DNA of 6,285 nucleotides from Candidatus Omnitrophota bacterium. GTDB taxonomy: Bacteria > Omnitrophota > Gorgyraeia > Gorgyraeales > Gorgyraeaceae. Location of the stretch: positions 1-6,285 of the forward strand of contig JAPLMC010000042.1 of the NCBI GenBank assembly GCA_026387215.1. The letters run 5' to 3'. Positions 1 to 6,285 of the stretch are shown here, piece after piece (within the stretch, counting starts at the first letter, position 1; every line of letters starts with the position of its first letter). The notes under the pieces are model-generated. The model searched no databases, was not told the DNA's origin, and was given only the letters and a program-made list of their open reading frames with translations. The translations under genes were made by a program, and so were the position numbers.

Positions 1-2195
1 TCTGATTCTATCTTTTTATTTATATAATGTTTATCCGCTTCAGGCCACGGTGCAATCATTATGCTTTCCCGCTCCTTTATGTTCTGCCATACGGCTTCTG
101 TCACAAACGGCATAAAAGGATGCAATAATTTCAGAGAATTTTCCAGCACATAGATCAAAATTTTACCTGTTACCTGTGACTTGTTACCTTTTACCTGCTC
201 AGTAATTTCCGGTTTCACCATCTCTACATACCAGTCACAAAAATCATGCCAGAAAAAATCATATGCCAAACTCTCTGCCTCATTAAATTTATAATTATCC
301 AATGCCTTAGTTACAGCTTCTATCGTTCTATTTAATCTACTAAATATCCACTTATCCGCCATCGATAACTCTTGTCCAGCCCTTCTTATGTCCTCCGCCC
401 TATACTCCACATTCATCAGCACGAACCGCGATGCGTTCCATATTTTGTTTGCGAAATTCCTGCCTATCTCAAATTTTTCTTTTGACAAAAATACATCCTG
501 GCCTGCAGCTGTTATTGATATAATGCTAAACCTCAAGGCATCTGCTCCAAATCCATCTATTATTTCAATAGGATCTATTATATTGCCAAGAGACTTTGAC
601 ATCTTCTTACCTGTCGCATCTCTGACAGTCCCATGTATGTAAACATCGCTGAATGGAATTTCTTTTATAAATTCTTTACCTGAAACAATCATCCTAGCAA
701 CCCAGAAAAACAATATCTCAGGCGCTGTCACAAGACTGGATGTTGGATAAAAATACTCCAGGTCTTTTGTTTTTTCAGGCCATCCAAGGGTTGAAAACGG
801 CCAAAGCCAAGAAGAAAACCATGTGTCCAAAACATCGTCATCTTGTTTTAAATCTAGACTCCCGCATTTTGTGCATTTTTCAGGCGCAACCTTTGCTACA
901 ATTACAGCATTGCATTTCTGACAATAATAAACAGGGAGTCTGTGCCCCCACCATATCTGCCTTGAAATGCACCAGTCTCTTATATTCTCCATCCAGTTTA
1001 GATAAACTTTCGTCCATCTCTTCGGATAAAATTTAATCTTTCCGTTTTTGACAGCTTCTATAGCAGGCTCAGCCAATGGCTTCATTTTCACAAACCACTG
1101 CAAAGACAAATACGGCTCTATCACAGTGTTGCACCTGTAGCAATGCCCTACTGCATGATTATGTTTTTCTATTTTTATTAACAAGCCTTTTTCTTCAAGT
1201 TCAGCTACTATCAATTTTCTTGCCTCAAATCTGTCTATTCCATTGAATCTGCCGGAATTTTCATTCATTTTTCCGTCAGGTCTCATGATCCTGACAGGCT
1301 CAAGGCCATGCCGCTTCGCCATTTCAAAATCATTAGGATCATGGGCAGGCGTAACTTTTACAGCGCCTGTACCAAACTTTTTATCCACAAAATCATCCGC
1401 AATAATTTCTATTTCGCGATCCATTATAGGCAATACAAGTTTCTTCCCTACAAGTTTTTTATATCTCCTATCTTTTGGATTAACCGCAACAGCCATATCT
1501 CCAAGCATAGTCTCAGGCCTGGTAGTAGCCACCACCACGCCTTCTATGCTCTTTGCTCCATGCTCTATACCTTCTTTAAACGGATACAATATATAATAAA
1601 GTTTCCCTTCTACATCTTTATGCGGCGCTTCTTCGTCAGAAAGAGCTGTCTGGCACCTGGGGCACCAGTTGATTATATAATTTCCTCTGTAAATCAAGTC
1701 TTTATTGTAAAGCTGGACAAATGCTTCCAAAACCGCTTCTGAAAGACCTTTATCCATAGTAAAACGCGTTCTCTCCCAATCGCATGAAGCGCCTAATCTC
1801 TTAAGCTGCTTTATAATAGTGCTTCCATATTGTTCGCGCCATTTCCAGACCTCTTCTACAAATTTATCCCTTCCAAGCTCTTGCCTAGTTATACCTTTTT
1901 CCCGCAGGCTTCTTTCCACAACATTTTGCGTAGCTATTCCAGCATGGTCTGTACCCGGCACCCACAAACTAGCAAATCCCTGCATTCTCTTCCATCTTAT
2001 CAGGATATCCTGCAATGTGTTATTCAACGCATGCCCCATATGCAATATGCCTGTAATATTAGGCGGGGGAATCGCTATGGTAAAAGGTTTTTTGGAAGGA
2101 TCAGGCTTTGCATGAAAAAGCCCATTATTTTCCCATTTAGAATAAATAGATTCTTCGTAGTCTTTTGGATTATATCTTGGTGGTATGTCTTTCAT
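1..2195 (-). CDS. valS: Valyl-tRNA synthetase, 3' end outside window
   Basis: This cytoplasmic class I aminoacyl-tRNA synthetase joins valine to tRNA-Val and hydrolyses mischarged threonyl-tRNA-Val. I read the frame by hand from the ATG at 2195 to the window edge: 731 codons, no stop or frameshift. Visible landmarks are HMGH at residues 52-55 (the HIGH signature, after PPPN), GTDHAGIATQ in the Rossmann fold, the editing-domain motifs TTRPE (224-228) and HDPNDFE (285-291), DDVLDTWFSS (from 453), and KMSKS at 531-535. Cysteine pairs at 178/181 with 352/355, and at 425/428 with 441/444, look like zinc knuckles. The tail from about 575 is the start of the anticodon-binding domain. Family members are about 880-950 residues, so the last 150-200 residues, including the usual C-terminal coiled coil, lie outside. 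The start is only 7 bases after the cimA stop and has no usable Shine-Dalgarno site, suggesting translational coupling. No T-box leader could fit here. Residues 667-678 are encoded by a 7-base tandem repeat. Confidence 0.97.
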   Translation of the reverse strand, partial: MKDIPPRYNPKDYEESIYSKWENNGLFHAKPDPSKKPFTIAIPPPNITGILHMGHALNNTLQDILIRWKRMQGFASLWVPGTDHAGIATQNVVERSLREKGITRQELGRDKFVEEVWKWREQYGSTIIKQLKRLGASCDWERTRFTMDKGLSEAVLEAFVQLYNKDLIYRGNYIINWCPRCQTALSDEEAPHKDVEGKLYYILYPFKEGIEHGAKSIEGVVVATTRPETMLGDMAVAVNPKDRRYKKLVGKKLVLPIMDREIEIIADDFVDKKFGTGAVKVTPAHDPNDFEMAKRHGLEPVRIMRPDGKMNENSGRFNGIDRFEARKLIVAELEEKGLLIKIEKHNHAVGHCYRCNTVIEPYLSLQWFVKMKPLAEPAIEAVKNGKIKFYPKRWTKVYLNWMENIRDWCISRQIWWGHRLPVYYCQKCNAVIVAKVAPEKCTKCGSLDLKQDDDVLDTWFSSWLWPFSTLGWPEKTKDLEYFYPTSSLVTAPEILFFWVARMIVSGKEFIKEIPFSDVYIHGTVRDATGKKMSKSLGNIIDPIEIIDGFGADALRFSIISITAAGQDVFLSKEKFEIGRNFANKIWNASRFVLMNVEYRAEDIRRAGQELSMADKWIFSRLNRTIEAVTKALDNYKFNEAESLAYDFFWHDFCDWYVEMVKPEITEQVKGNKSQVTGKILIYVLENSLKLLHPFMPFVTEAVWQNIKERESIMIAPWPEADKHYINKKIES
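162..197 (-). repeat. Five tandem 7-base units inside valS
   Basis: Read on the minus strand, the unit is CAGGTAA and repeats five times without a gap between 197 and 163. The copy at 184-190 differs at one base (AAGGTAA) and the copy at 177-183 at two (CAAGTCA); the other three are identical. One further base at 162 completes 36 bases, or 12 codons (valS residues 667-678), so the reading frame is kept. Because 7 is not a multiple of 3, each copy is read in a different frame and the protein itself is not repetitive: Q-V-K-G-N-K then S-Q-V-T-G-K. It falls between the DWYVE...KPE helix and the ILIYVLENSL helix of the anticodon-binding domain, where family members have a variable loop. Confidence 0.85.
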
Positions 2196-2202
2196 TGGGA
2201 GG

Positions 2203-3774
2203 CTATCTGACCTTATCTTTCAATAATTTATATTCTACGCTATCCACAAGAGCCTGCCAGCTTGCCTCTATAATGTTTTCAGAAACTCCAACAGTGCCCC
2301 ATGAACTATCTTCGTCCTCCGACTGAATGAGAACCCTTACCTTAGCAGCAGTCCCTGCTTTTTCATCCAGCACTCTTACCTTAAAATCAGACAGGTGCAT
2401 CTTTGAAAGCGCTGGATAAAACCTTGCCAAGGCTTTGCGCAACGCATTGTCCAGTGCATTTATAGGCCCATCTCCCACAGCCGCAGTATGTTCTTCTTTT
2501 TTATTCACGTTCAGCTTGATAATAGCCTCTGAAATAAGGGTATCGTCTTCTCTTTTTTCAATACTGACCTTGAAACCTTCCAGTGTAAAAAATGGTTTAT
2601 ATTTTTTCAACGCATTTTTCATTAAAAGCTTAAAAGACCCGTCAGCGGCCTCAAAATGATACCCACGGTTTTCCATGGACTGAATCAGTCTTAAAATCTT
2701 CTTTGTTTTTGGGTCATCCTTTGTAAGATCCATCTCCATCTCTTTTGCCCTGAGAATAATGCTGGTTTTCCCTGACAATTCAGATATAAGAATTCTCCTA
2801 TGATTTCCTACCTTTTCAGGCGCTATGTGTTCATAAGATACAGGATTTTTCATAACTGCATTAATATGTACCCCGCCTTTATGCGCAAAAGCGCTCCTGC
2901 CTGTAAAAGGCTGATTATCCTGCGGCTTCATATTTGAAATCTCACTTACATATCTTGACACCTCTGTTAATTCTTTAAGTTTAGATTCAGAAACGCACTT
3001 ATATCCAAGTTTGAGTTGAAGATTAGGTATAATGCCGCACAGGTCCGCATTACCGCACCTTTCGCCGTAACCATTTATCGTGCCCTGCACAATACCTGCG
3101 CCTCCATCAACCGCAGCCAAAGTATTTGCAACAGCCAAACCGCTATCATTATGAGTATGGATGCCTAATGCAACAGTAGAGCATTCGCTGAAAATAGCCC
3201 TGACAATAGTACCTAATTCATGCGTAAGCATGCCACCATTTGTATCGCACAGAACAACTGCATCGCATCCCGCGCTTACAGCTGAGCGCAATGTTTCCAA
3301 GGTATAATCTTTATTCCGAAGATATCCGTCAAAAAAATGTTCAGCGTCATAGAATACGTATAAATTCTTGGATTTAAGAAACGCTATCGTATCATTAATC
3401 ATTTTTAGATTTTCATGGAGAGATACCCTGAGAACATCTGTCACATGCATATCCCATGTCTTGCCAAAAATAGCTACGGAGCTTACGCCTGATTTTATAA
3501 GAGCTGCCAGATTTTCGTCTTCCGTCGGGCTGATTTTGGGACGCCTAGTGCTCCCGAATGCAACAAGTTCAGAATGTTTAAACTTAATTTTCTTAGCCAG
3601 CTTAAAAAATTCCATATCCTTCGGGTTAGAGCCCGGCCATCCTCCTTCTATATAATGAACGCCAAATTCATCTAACTTCTTTGCAATCTTAATCTTGTCC
3701 ATAACAGAGAAAGAGATACCCTCCCCTTGCGATCCGTCTCTTAACGTAGTATCATAAATTTTTATTTCTTTCAT
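2203..3774 (-). CDS. cimA: (R)-citramalate synthase
   Basis: The 523-residue product condenses pyruvate with acetyl-CoA to (R)-citramalate, the first step of the threonine-independent route to 2-oxobutyrate and isoleucine. It belongs to the HMGL-like / LeuA superfamily. The N-terminal TIM barrel opens with YDTTLRDGSQGEGI (residues 7-20; R12 and D13 are the conserved catalytic and metal-binding pair). It continues with GIHTHNDSG (H206 and H208 are metal ligands), NGYGERCGNADL and FAHKGGVH (296-303). From about residue 395 comes the LeuA-type C-terminal regulatory domain, with GPINALDNALRKAL and the closing WGTVGVSENIIEASWQAL, where isoleucine feedback would act. The length and the motifs YIEGGWPGSNPKD and WDMHV fit the long-form CimA family rather than 2-isopropylmalate or homocitrate synthase, but substrate choice is inferred. 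The ATG at 3774 is supported by AAGGA six bases upstream. It lies 41 bases after lysC and 7 before valS, consistent with cotranscription. Confidence 0.93.
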   Translation of the reverse strand: MKEIKIYDTTLRDGSQGEGISFSVMDKIKIAKKLDEFGVHYIEGGWPGSNPKDMEFFKLAKKIKFKHSELVAFGSTRRPKISPTEDENLAALIKSGVSSVAIFGKTWDMHVTDVLRVSLHENLKMINDTIAFLKSKNLYVFYDAEHFFDGYLRNKDYTLETLRSAVSAGCDAVVLCDTNGGMLTHELGTIVRAIFSECSTVALGIHTHNDSGLAVANTLAAVDGGAGIVQGTINGYGERCGNADLCGIIPNLQLKLGYKCVSESKLKELTEVSRYVSEISNMKPQDNQPFTGRSAFAHKGGVHINAVMKNPVSYEHIAPEKVGNHRRILISELSGKTSIILRAKEMEMDLTKDDPKTKKILRLIQSMENRGYHFEAADGSFKLLMKNALKKYKPFFTLEGFKVSIEKREDDTLISEAIIKLNVNKKEEHTAAVGDGPINALDNALRKALARFYPALSKMHLSDFKVRVLDEKAGTAAKVRVLIQSEDEDSSWGTVGVSENIIEASWQALVDSVEYKLLKDKVR

Positions 3775-3780
3775 GCTAAT

Positions 3781-3785
3781 TCCTT
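3781..3785 (-). promoter_or_regulatory. Shine-Dalgarno site of cimA
   Basis: The minus strand reads AAGGA, then six bases (ATTAGC), then the cimA ATG at 3774. This is a normal ribosome binding site at normal spacing and supports that start. The rest of the 41-base lysC-cimA gap holds no clear promoter or terminator. Confidence 0.8.
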
Positions 3786-3815
3786 ATAATCCACTACGAG
3801 GTGGAAATAGTAAAT

Positions 3816-4298
3816 CTATCTCTCCTTACTCAATCCAAACACCTTGTGGAGCACCTTCACTGACTCATCTGCGTATTTCTTATTTATAACACACGATATC
3901 TTTATTTCAGAAGTTGATATCATGTCTATATTAATCTTTTTTGAAGCCAGTGCCCCAAACATCTTTGCCGCAACTCCTGAATGAGTCTTCATGCCAACGC
4001 CAACTATTGAAACCTTTGCGATTTCATTATTATATACCACGCCCTTTGCCTTTACGCTCTTTACTATTCTAGCCATCACATCTTTTGTCTTATTGAGCTC
4101 AGATATAGGTACTGTAAATGACAAGTCTGTATAGCCACGCCTGCTTATATTCTGGATTATCATATCAACATTTATATCATGTTCAGCTATATCTGTAAAT
4201 ATTTTCGCTGCTATGCCTGGCCTGTCAGGCACATCGCAGATAGTTACCTTTGCCTCGCCTTTATTTGCAGTTACGCCACTAACAAGAACATCTTCCAT
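3816..4298 (-). CDS. Candidate internally started aspartate kinase beta subunit
   Basis: Inside lysC and in the same frame, the ATG at 4298 (Met249 of the full protein) is preceded by AAGGAGG with eight bases between. Translation from here gives 160 residues holding exactly the two ACT domains and no kinase domain. In Bacillus subtilis aspartokinase II and in Corynebacterium glutamicum, the alpha2-beta2 enzyme is made this way: a beta subunit of similar size comes from an in-frame internal start just before the ACT domains. The start and ribosome binding site are seen directly. That the product is made is inference by analogy. The Shine-Dalgarno bases also encode the Lys-Glu-Val linker, so the resemblance could be partly codon chance. 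Confidence 0.6.
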   Translation of the reverse strand: MEDVLVSGVTANKGEAKVTICDVPDRPGIAAKIFTDIAEHDINVDMIIQNISRRGYTDLSFTVPISELNKTKDVMARIVKSVKAKGVVYNNEIAKVSIVGVGMKTHSGVAAKMFGALASKKINIDMISTSEIKISCVINKKYADESVKVLHKVFGLSKER

Positions 4299-5042
4299 TG
4301 CCTTAACCTCCTTTGAAATAATAGTGCCTTCTTTATAAGAAAAACTTGATCGTATGTGCAATGGCACTGAATATTTTTTTGCAACCTCCATAGACCTCGC
4401 CTGCATTACCTGAGCACCCAAAGAAGCCAGTTCCAGCATTTCTTCATAGCTAATGACAGAAAGTTTTCTAGCGTCTTTTACAATCCTTGGATCAGCTGTA
4501 TAAACACCTTCGACATCAGTATATATCTCACACATATCAGCATTCAGCGTTGTTGCAATAGCAACAGCTGTAAGATCTGACCCGCCTCGCCCAAGAGTGG
4601 TGATTTCCTGGTCAGCGTTCATACCCTGAAAACCAGCTACTATAACAACTTTTCCTTTTTCAACCTGTTCTTTGATTCTGTCTGCGCTTATCTTGAGAAT
4701 CTTCGCCTTCGTGTGAGTTCGGTCTGTAATAATACCTACTTGCGGGCCTGTAAAAGATATTGCACCAATACCTATCTTGTGCAAAGCCATTGCCAGGAGA
4801 GCCACAGAAACTTGCTCGCCTGTAGATATAAGCATATCAAGCTCTCTATCGCTTGGCTTATCCGTAATCTGGCCTGCCAGTTCCAAAAGCTCGTCAGTAG
4901 TGTCTCCCAAAGCAGAAACTATCACCACTATCTTATGGCCCTGTTTTTTATACTTAGCAATACGGCTAGCTACATTTTTTATCCTGTCTATATTAGCTAC
5001 AGAACTCCCGCCATATTTTTGAACAATTAAGTGTTTTTCCAT
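3816..5042 (-). CDS. lysC: Aspartate kinase, two ACT domains
   Basis: The enzyme phosphorylates aspartate to 4-aspartyl phosphate, the common entry to lysine, methionine and threonine synthesis. I start it at the ATG at 5042, giving 408 residues, the usual length for a monofunctional aspartate kinase. The amino-acid kinase domain fills residues 1-245: KYGGSS at 9-14 (ATP and aspartate binding), STGE at 73-76, GFQGMN at 137-142, GRGGSD at 151-156 and VYTADPR at 180-186. Two ACT domains follow, at about 264-335 (DRPGIAAKIF, then INVDMIIQN) and 342-405 (THSGVAAKMF, then INIDMISTSEIKIS). This layout matches the lysine- or lysine-plus-threonine-inhibited class, although the effector cannot be read from sequence alone. 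No homoserine dehydrogenase is fused to it. A frame extension to an ATG at 5141 exists but adds 33 residues before the family's normal start and lies within a hairpin, so I reject it. The 5042 start lacks a clear Shine-Dalgarno site, unlike the internal start at 4298. Confidence 0.96.
   Translation of the reverse strand: MEKHLIVQKYGGSSVANIDRIKNVASRIAKYKKQGHKIVVIVSALGDTTDELLELAGQITDKPSDRELDMLISTGEQVSVALLAMALHKIGIGAISFTGPQVGIITDRTHTKAKILKISADRIKEQVEKGKVVIVAGFQGMNADQEITTLGRGGSDLTAVAIATTLNADMCEIYTDVEGVYTADPRIVKDARKLSVISYEEMLELASLGAQVMQARSMEVAKKYSVPLHIRSSFSYKEGTIISKEVKAMEDVLVSGVTANKGEAKVTICDVPDRPGIAAKIFTDIAEHDINVDMIIQNISRRGYTDLSFTVPISELNKTKDVMARIVKSVKAKGVVYNNEIAKVSIVGVGMKTHSGVAAKMFGALASKKINIDMISTSEIKISCVINKKYADESVKVLHKVFGLSKER
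4306..4314 (-). promoter_or_regulatory. Strong internal Shine-Dalgarno in lysC
   Basis: The minus strand reads AAAGGAGGT, close to a full complement of the 16S rRNA 3' tail, and is followed after TTAAGGCA by the in-frame ATG at 4298. It is the strongest ribosome-binding-like site next to an in-frame ATG that I found, better than those of the lysC, cimA or valS starts. Confidence 0.7.
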
Positions 5043-5157
5043 ATCGATAAATATTACCACAAATGCCAAAAATAATCTATTATTTTGTATTAAAATTTTA
5101 TTTCCAACAACTTGACAATCTAACAATGTCACTTTTGTCAAGTTGTTAGGAAAAGAG
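5043..5157 (-). other. apgM-lysC intergenic leader
   Basis: These 115 bases are the longest non-coding stretch in the window. The half nearest apgM is filled by the inverted repeat at 5101-5153. The half nearest lysC is very AT-rich. A TTGACA hexamer on the minus strand (5136-5141) lies in the hairpin arm but has no good -10 partner at 16-18 bases. TTGTCA (5113-5118) has only weak AT-rich partners. I see no clear Shine-Dalgarno before the lysC ATG. A secondary promoter here is possible but not shown. Confidence 0.5.
5101..5153 (-). repeat. Imperfect inverted repeat before lysC
   Basis: The arms are 5101-5118 and 5135-5153. They form 13 unbroken pairs (AACAACTTGACAA with its complement), one bulged base at 5148, then five more pairs (TTTCC with GGAAA), around a 16-base loop. 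Neither strand has a run of T directly after the stem, so it is not a textbook intrinsic terminator. Part of the loop (CTAACAA, plus strand 5120-5126) can instead pair with TTGTTAG at 5143-5149, and TGACA (5113-5117) can pair with TGTCA (5127-5131), so alternative folds are possible. It starts five bases beyond the apgM stop codon in the direction of transcription. Confidence 0.8.
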
Positions 5158-6285
5158 TTACCTGATAAAAAACTCCATTAATTCATGGCCTTTGTCTATG
5201 CGGAATTTGGAAAGGCGAGCTTCTTTCTCGTTAAAATGTCTAATTACCCCTTGCTCAATATCGGTGCCGTACATTGCAAAACAAACATGGTCCCGGGAAT
5301 GAGTCTTTAAAGCAATAGGCGTAGCATGATCTGACAAAACTAGTATTCTAAATTCTTCATTACTAGACTTAAAATAGTCTAAGATAGTCCCTACTACAAA
5401 TTTATCAAATTTTTCTACTGCGTTAATCTTTTCCCTTAAATCTCCGTTATGCCCTGCCTCATCAGGAGCTTCCACATGAACAAATACAAAGTCTCTATTT
5501 TTTAATGAGTCAATAGCATACTCTGCTTTGCCAAGATAATTGGTATCATAATATCCAGTCGCTCCAGGAACGTTTATAACATCGAGCCCTATAATCCTAC
5601 CTATGCCTTTTATAAGATCAACCGCTGATATAATAGAACCTTCTACATGGTAAAGTTTTGAAAATTTAGGCATAAAAGGTTTTACGCCCTGACCCCACAA
5701 CCATATCATATTTGCAGGATTCTCTTTTAAATCAAGTCTAACTCTATTTACTTCATGGTCAGATAGAACATTCACAGATTCGCTCATTAATCTTTTTAAT
5801 ACTTCTGCCTGCGGTGTTTTTGCAGGCAAAAATCTATGGATTGTCTTACCTGCTATATCATGAGGTGGTACGCATTTTGTATTTACAAAATTTTCCTGTT
5901 CTTCCTTGTCCTTGCACTTAAATACCACAAGATGTCTGTAGCTTATACCTGGATAAAATTTTATATCTTCTGTGCCTAGCTTTGAACTTAATTCTCCTAT
6001 TATAGATTTTGCTTCTTCGTTTGATATATGGCCGGCGCTATAATCTGCCATTTTATCTTCTGAAATAGTCACCAGGTTACACCTGAAAGCAACCTCGTCA
6101 TCTTGCAAATCAATACCCATATTTGCCGCTTCCAACGGGCCACGCCCAGTATAATATTTCTTTGGATTGTATCCAAGTATAGAAAGATTTGCCACATCGC
6201 TTGCAGGCAGCATTCTATTAGGAATCATATTAGTAAGGCCAACCTTGCCTTTTTCAGCTATAAAATTCATATTAGGGATCTTGGC
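5158..6285 (-). CDS. ApgM-type phosphoglycerate mutase / proposed homoserine kinase, 5' end outside window
   Basis: This is a metal-dependent alkaline-phosphatase-superfamily enzyme of the archaeal-type cofactor-independent phosphoglycerate mutase group. Members either interconvert 3- and 2-phosphoglycerate or, in a related subfamily, are proposed to phosphorylate homoserine. The frame is open through the window edge at 6285. The Met at 6270 sits inside A-K-I-P-N-M-N-F-I-A-E-K-G, a normal internal segment, so it is not the start; roughly 25-40 N-terminal residues, including the first metal-binding Asp-Gly, are missing. Counting from that Met, the nucleophile Ser is S24 in PASDVANLSILGY. Metal ligands are D270 and H274 in HVEAPDEAGH, D314 and H315 in VLSDHATPIAL, and H324. 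IWLWGQG, AVDLIKGIGR and VPGATGYYDTNY are also typical, and the end (GHELMEFFIR) is complete. Position just before lysC and cimA favours the amino-acid role. Both activities remain possible, so I leave the symbol blank (apgM or thrB-like). Confidence 0.9.
   Translation of the reverse strand, partial: AKIPNMNFIAEKGKVGLTNMIPNRMLPASDVANLSILGYNPKKYYTGRGPLEAANMGIDLQDDEVAFRCNLVTISEDKMADYSAGHISNEEAKSIIGELSSKLGTEDIKFYPGISYRHLVVFKCKDKEEQENFVNTKCVPPHDIAGKTIHRFLPAKTPQAEVLKRLMSESVNVLSDHEVNRVRLDLKENPANMIWLWGQGVKPFMPKFSKLYHVEGSIISAVDLIKGIGRIIGLDVINVPGATGYYDTNYLGKAEYAIDSLKNRDFVFVHVEAPDEAGHNGDLREKINAVEKFDKFVVGTILDYFKSSNEEFRILVLSDHATPIALKTHSRDHVCFAMYGTDIEQGVIRHFNEKEARLSKFRIDKGHELMEFFIR

Noticed and set aside
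1..2195. Possible frameshift or pseudogene in valS, since several long frames overlap it on the other strand.
   Set aside because: Codon-by-codon reading from 2195 to the edge gives no stop and intact HIGH, editing and KMSKS motifs in one frame.
388..2210. Plus-strand open frames at 388-642, 740-1036, 1243-1596, 1308-1742, 1819-2115 and 1830-2210.
   Set aside because: All are antisense to valS, which reads continuously with every family motif. Their translations show no recognisable domain.
2196..2300. T-box or other leader regulating valS.
   Set aside because: valS begins 7 bases after cimA, and the preceding sequence is coding and conserved.
3791..3804. Short inverted repeat (CCAC...GTGG) in the lysC-cimA gap as a terminator.
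   Set aside because: It has only four pairs and no T-tract, and cimA follows with its own Shine-Dalgarno in the same direction.
3820..3828. AAGGAG-like site at the end of lysC as the start signal of a small gene.
   Set aside because: No ATG, GTG or TTG follows at usable spacing, and the bases encode the conserved lysC C-terminus.
2435..5030. Plus-strand open frames at 2435-2659, 3368-3655, 4713-5030 and 4777-5022.
   Set aside because: All are antisense to conserved parts of cimA or lysC, with low-complexity translations.
5043..5141. Longer lysC beginning at the ATG at 5141 (441 residues).
   Set aside because: The 33 extra residues have no family counterpart, the ATG lies inside the inverted repeat, and KYGGSS already sits at the normal distance from the Met at 5042.
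6253..6270. Met at 6270 as the true start of the apgM-type gene.
   Set aside because: The residues just upstream (A-K-I-P-N) match the family's internal A-K-x-P-N segment and the frame is open to the edge.

Overview
The window is one strand of bacterial core metabolism. Four genes lie head to tail on the minus strand, and nearly all of the sequence is coding. In transcription order (right to left) they are: an apgM-type phosphoglycerate mutase / proposed homoserine kinase, whose 5' end lies beyond base 6285; aspartate kinase (lysC); (R)-citramalate synthase (cimA); and valyl-tRNA synthetase (valS), whose 3' end lies beyond base 1. The gaps are 115, 41 and 7 bases, which looks like an operon. 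I see no tRNA, rRNA, CRISPR array, insertion sequence, phage gene or defence gene. The plus-strand open frames are all antisense to these genes.

The organism is a bacterium. The DNA is AT-rich (roughly 40% G+C by eye), AGA and ATA codons are frequent, and Shine-Dalgarno sites precede cimA and an internal lysC start. The combination of an apgM-type homoserine kinase candidate, two-ACT-domain aspartate kinase and long-form CimA fits an anaerobe of the Desulfobacterota / Omnitrophota / related candidate-phylum sort. That placement is a guess from gene content.

The first three genes make biochemical sense together. LysC makes aspartyl phosphate, the entry to lysine, methionine and threonine. The ApgM-like protein is a candidate for the homoserine phosphorylation step on the threonine branch. 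CimA makes citramalate from pyruvate and acetyl-CoA, the threonine-independent route to isoleucine. valS, for charging tRNA with valine, follows almost directly on cimA.

The points most worth a second look are: a near-perfect Shine-Dalgarno site and ATG inside lysC that would yield a separate 160-residue ACT-domain subunit; the possible homoserine kinase role of the apgM-type gene; a tandem array of five 7-base units lying in frame inside valS; and an 18-bp imperfect hairpin with competing pairings just upstream of lysC. I found no convincing evidence of a wholly new system.
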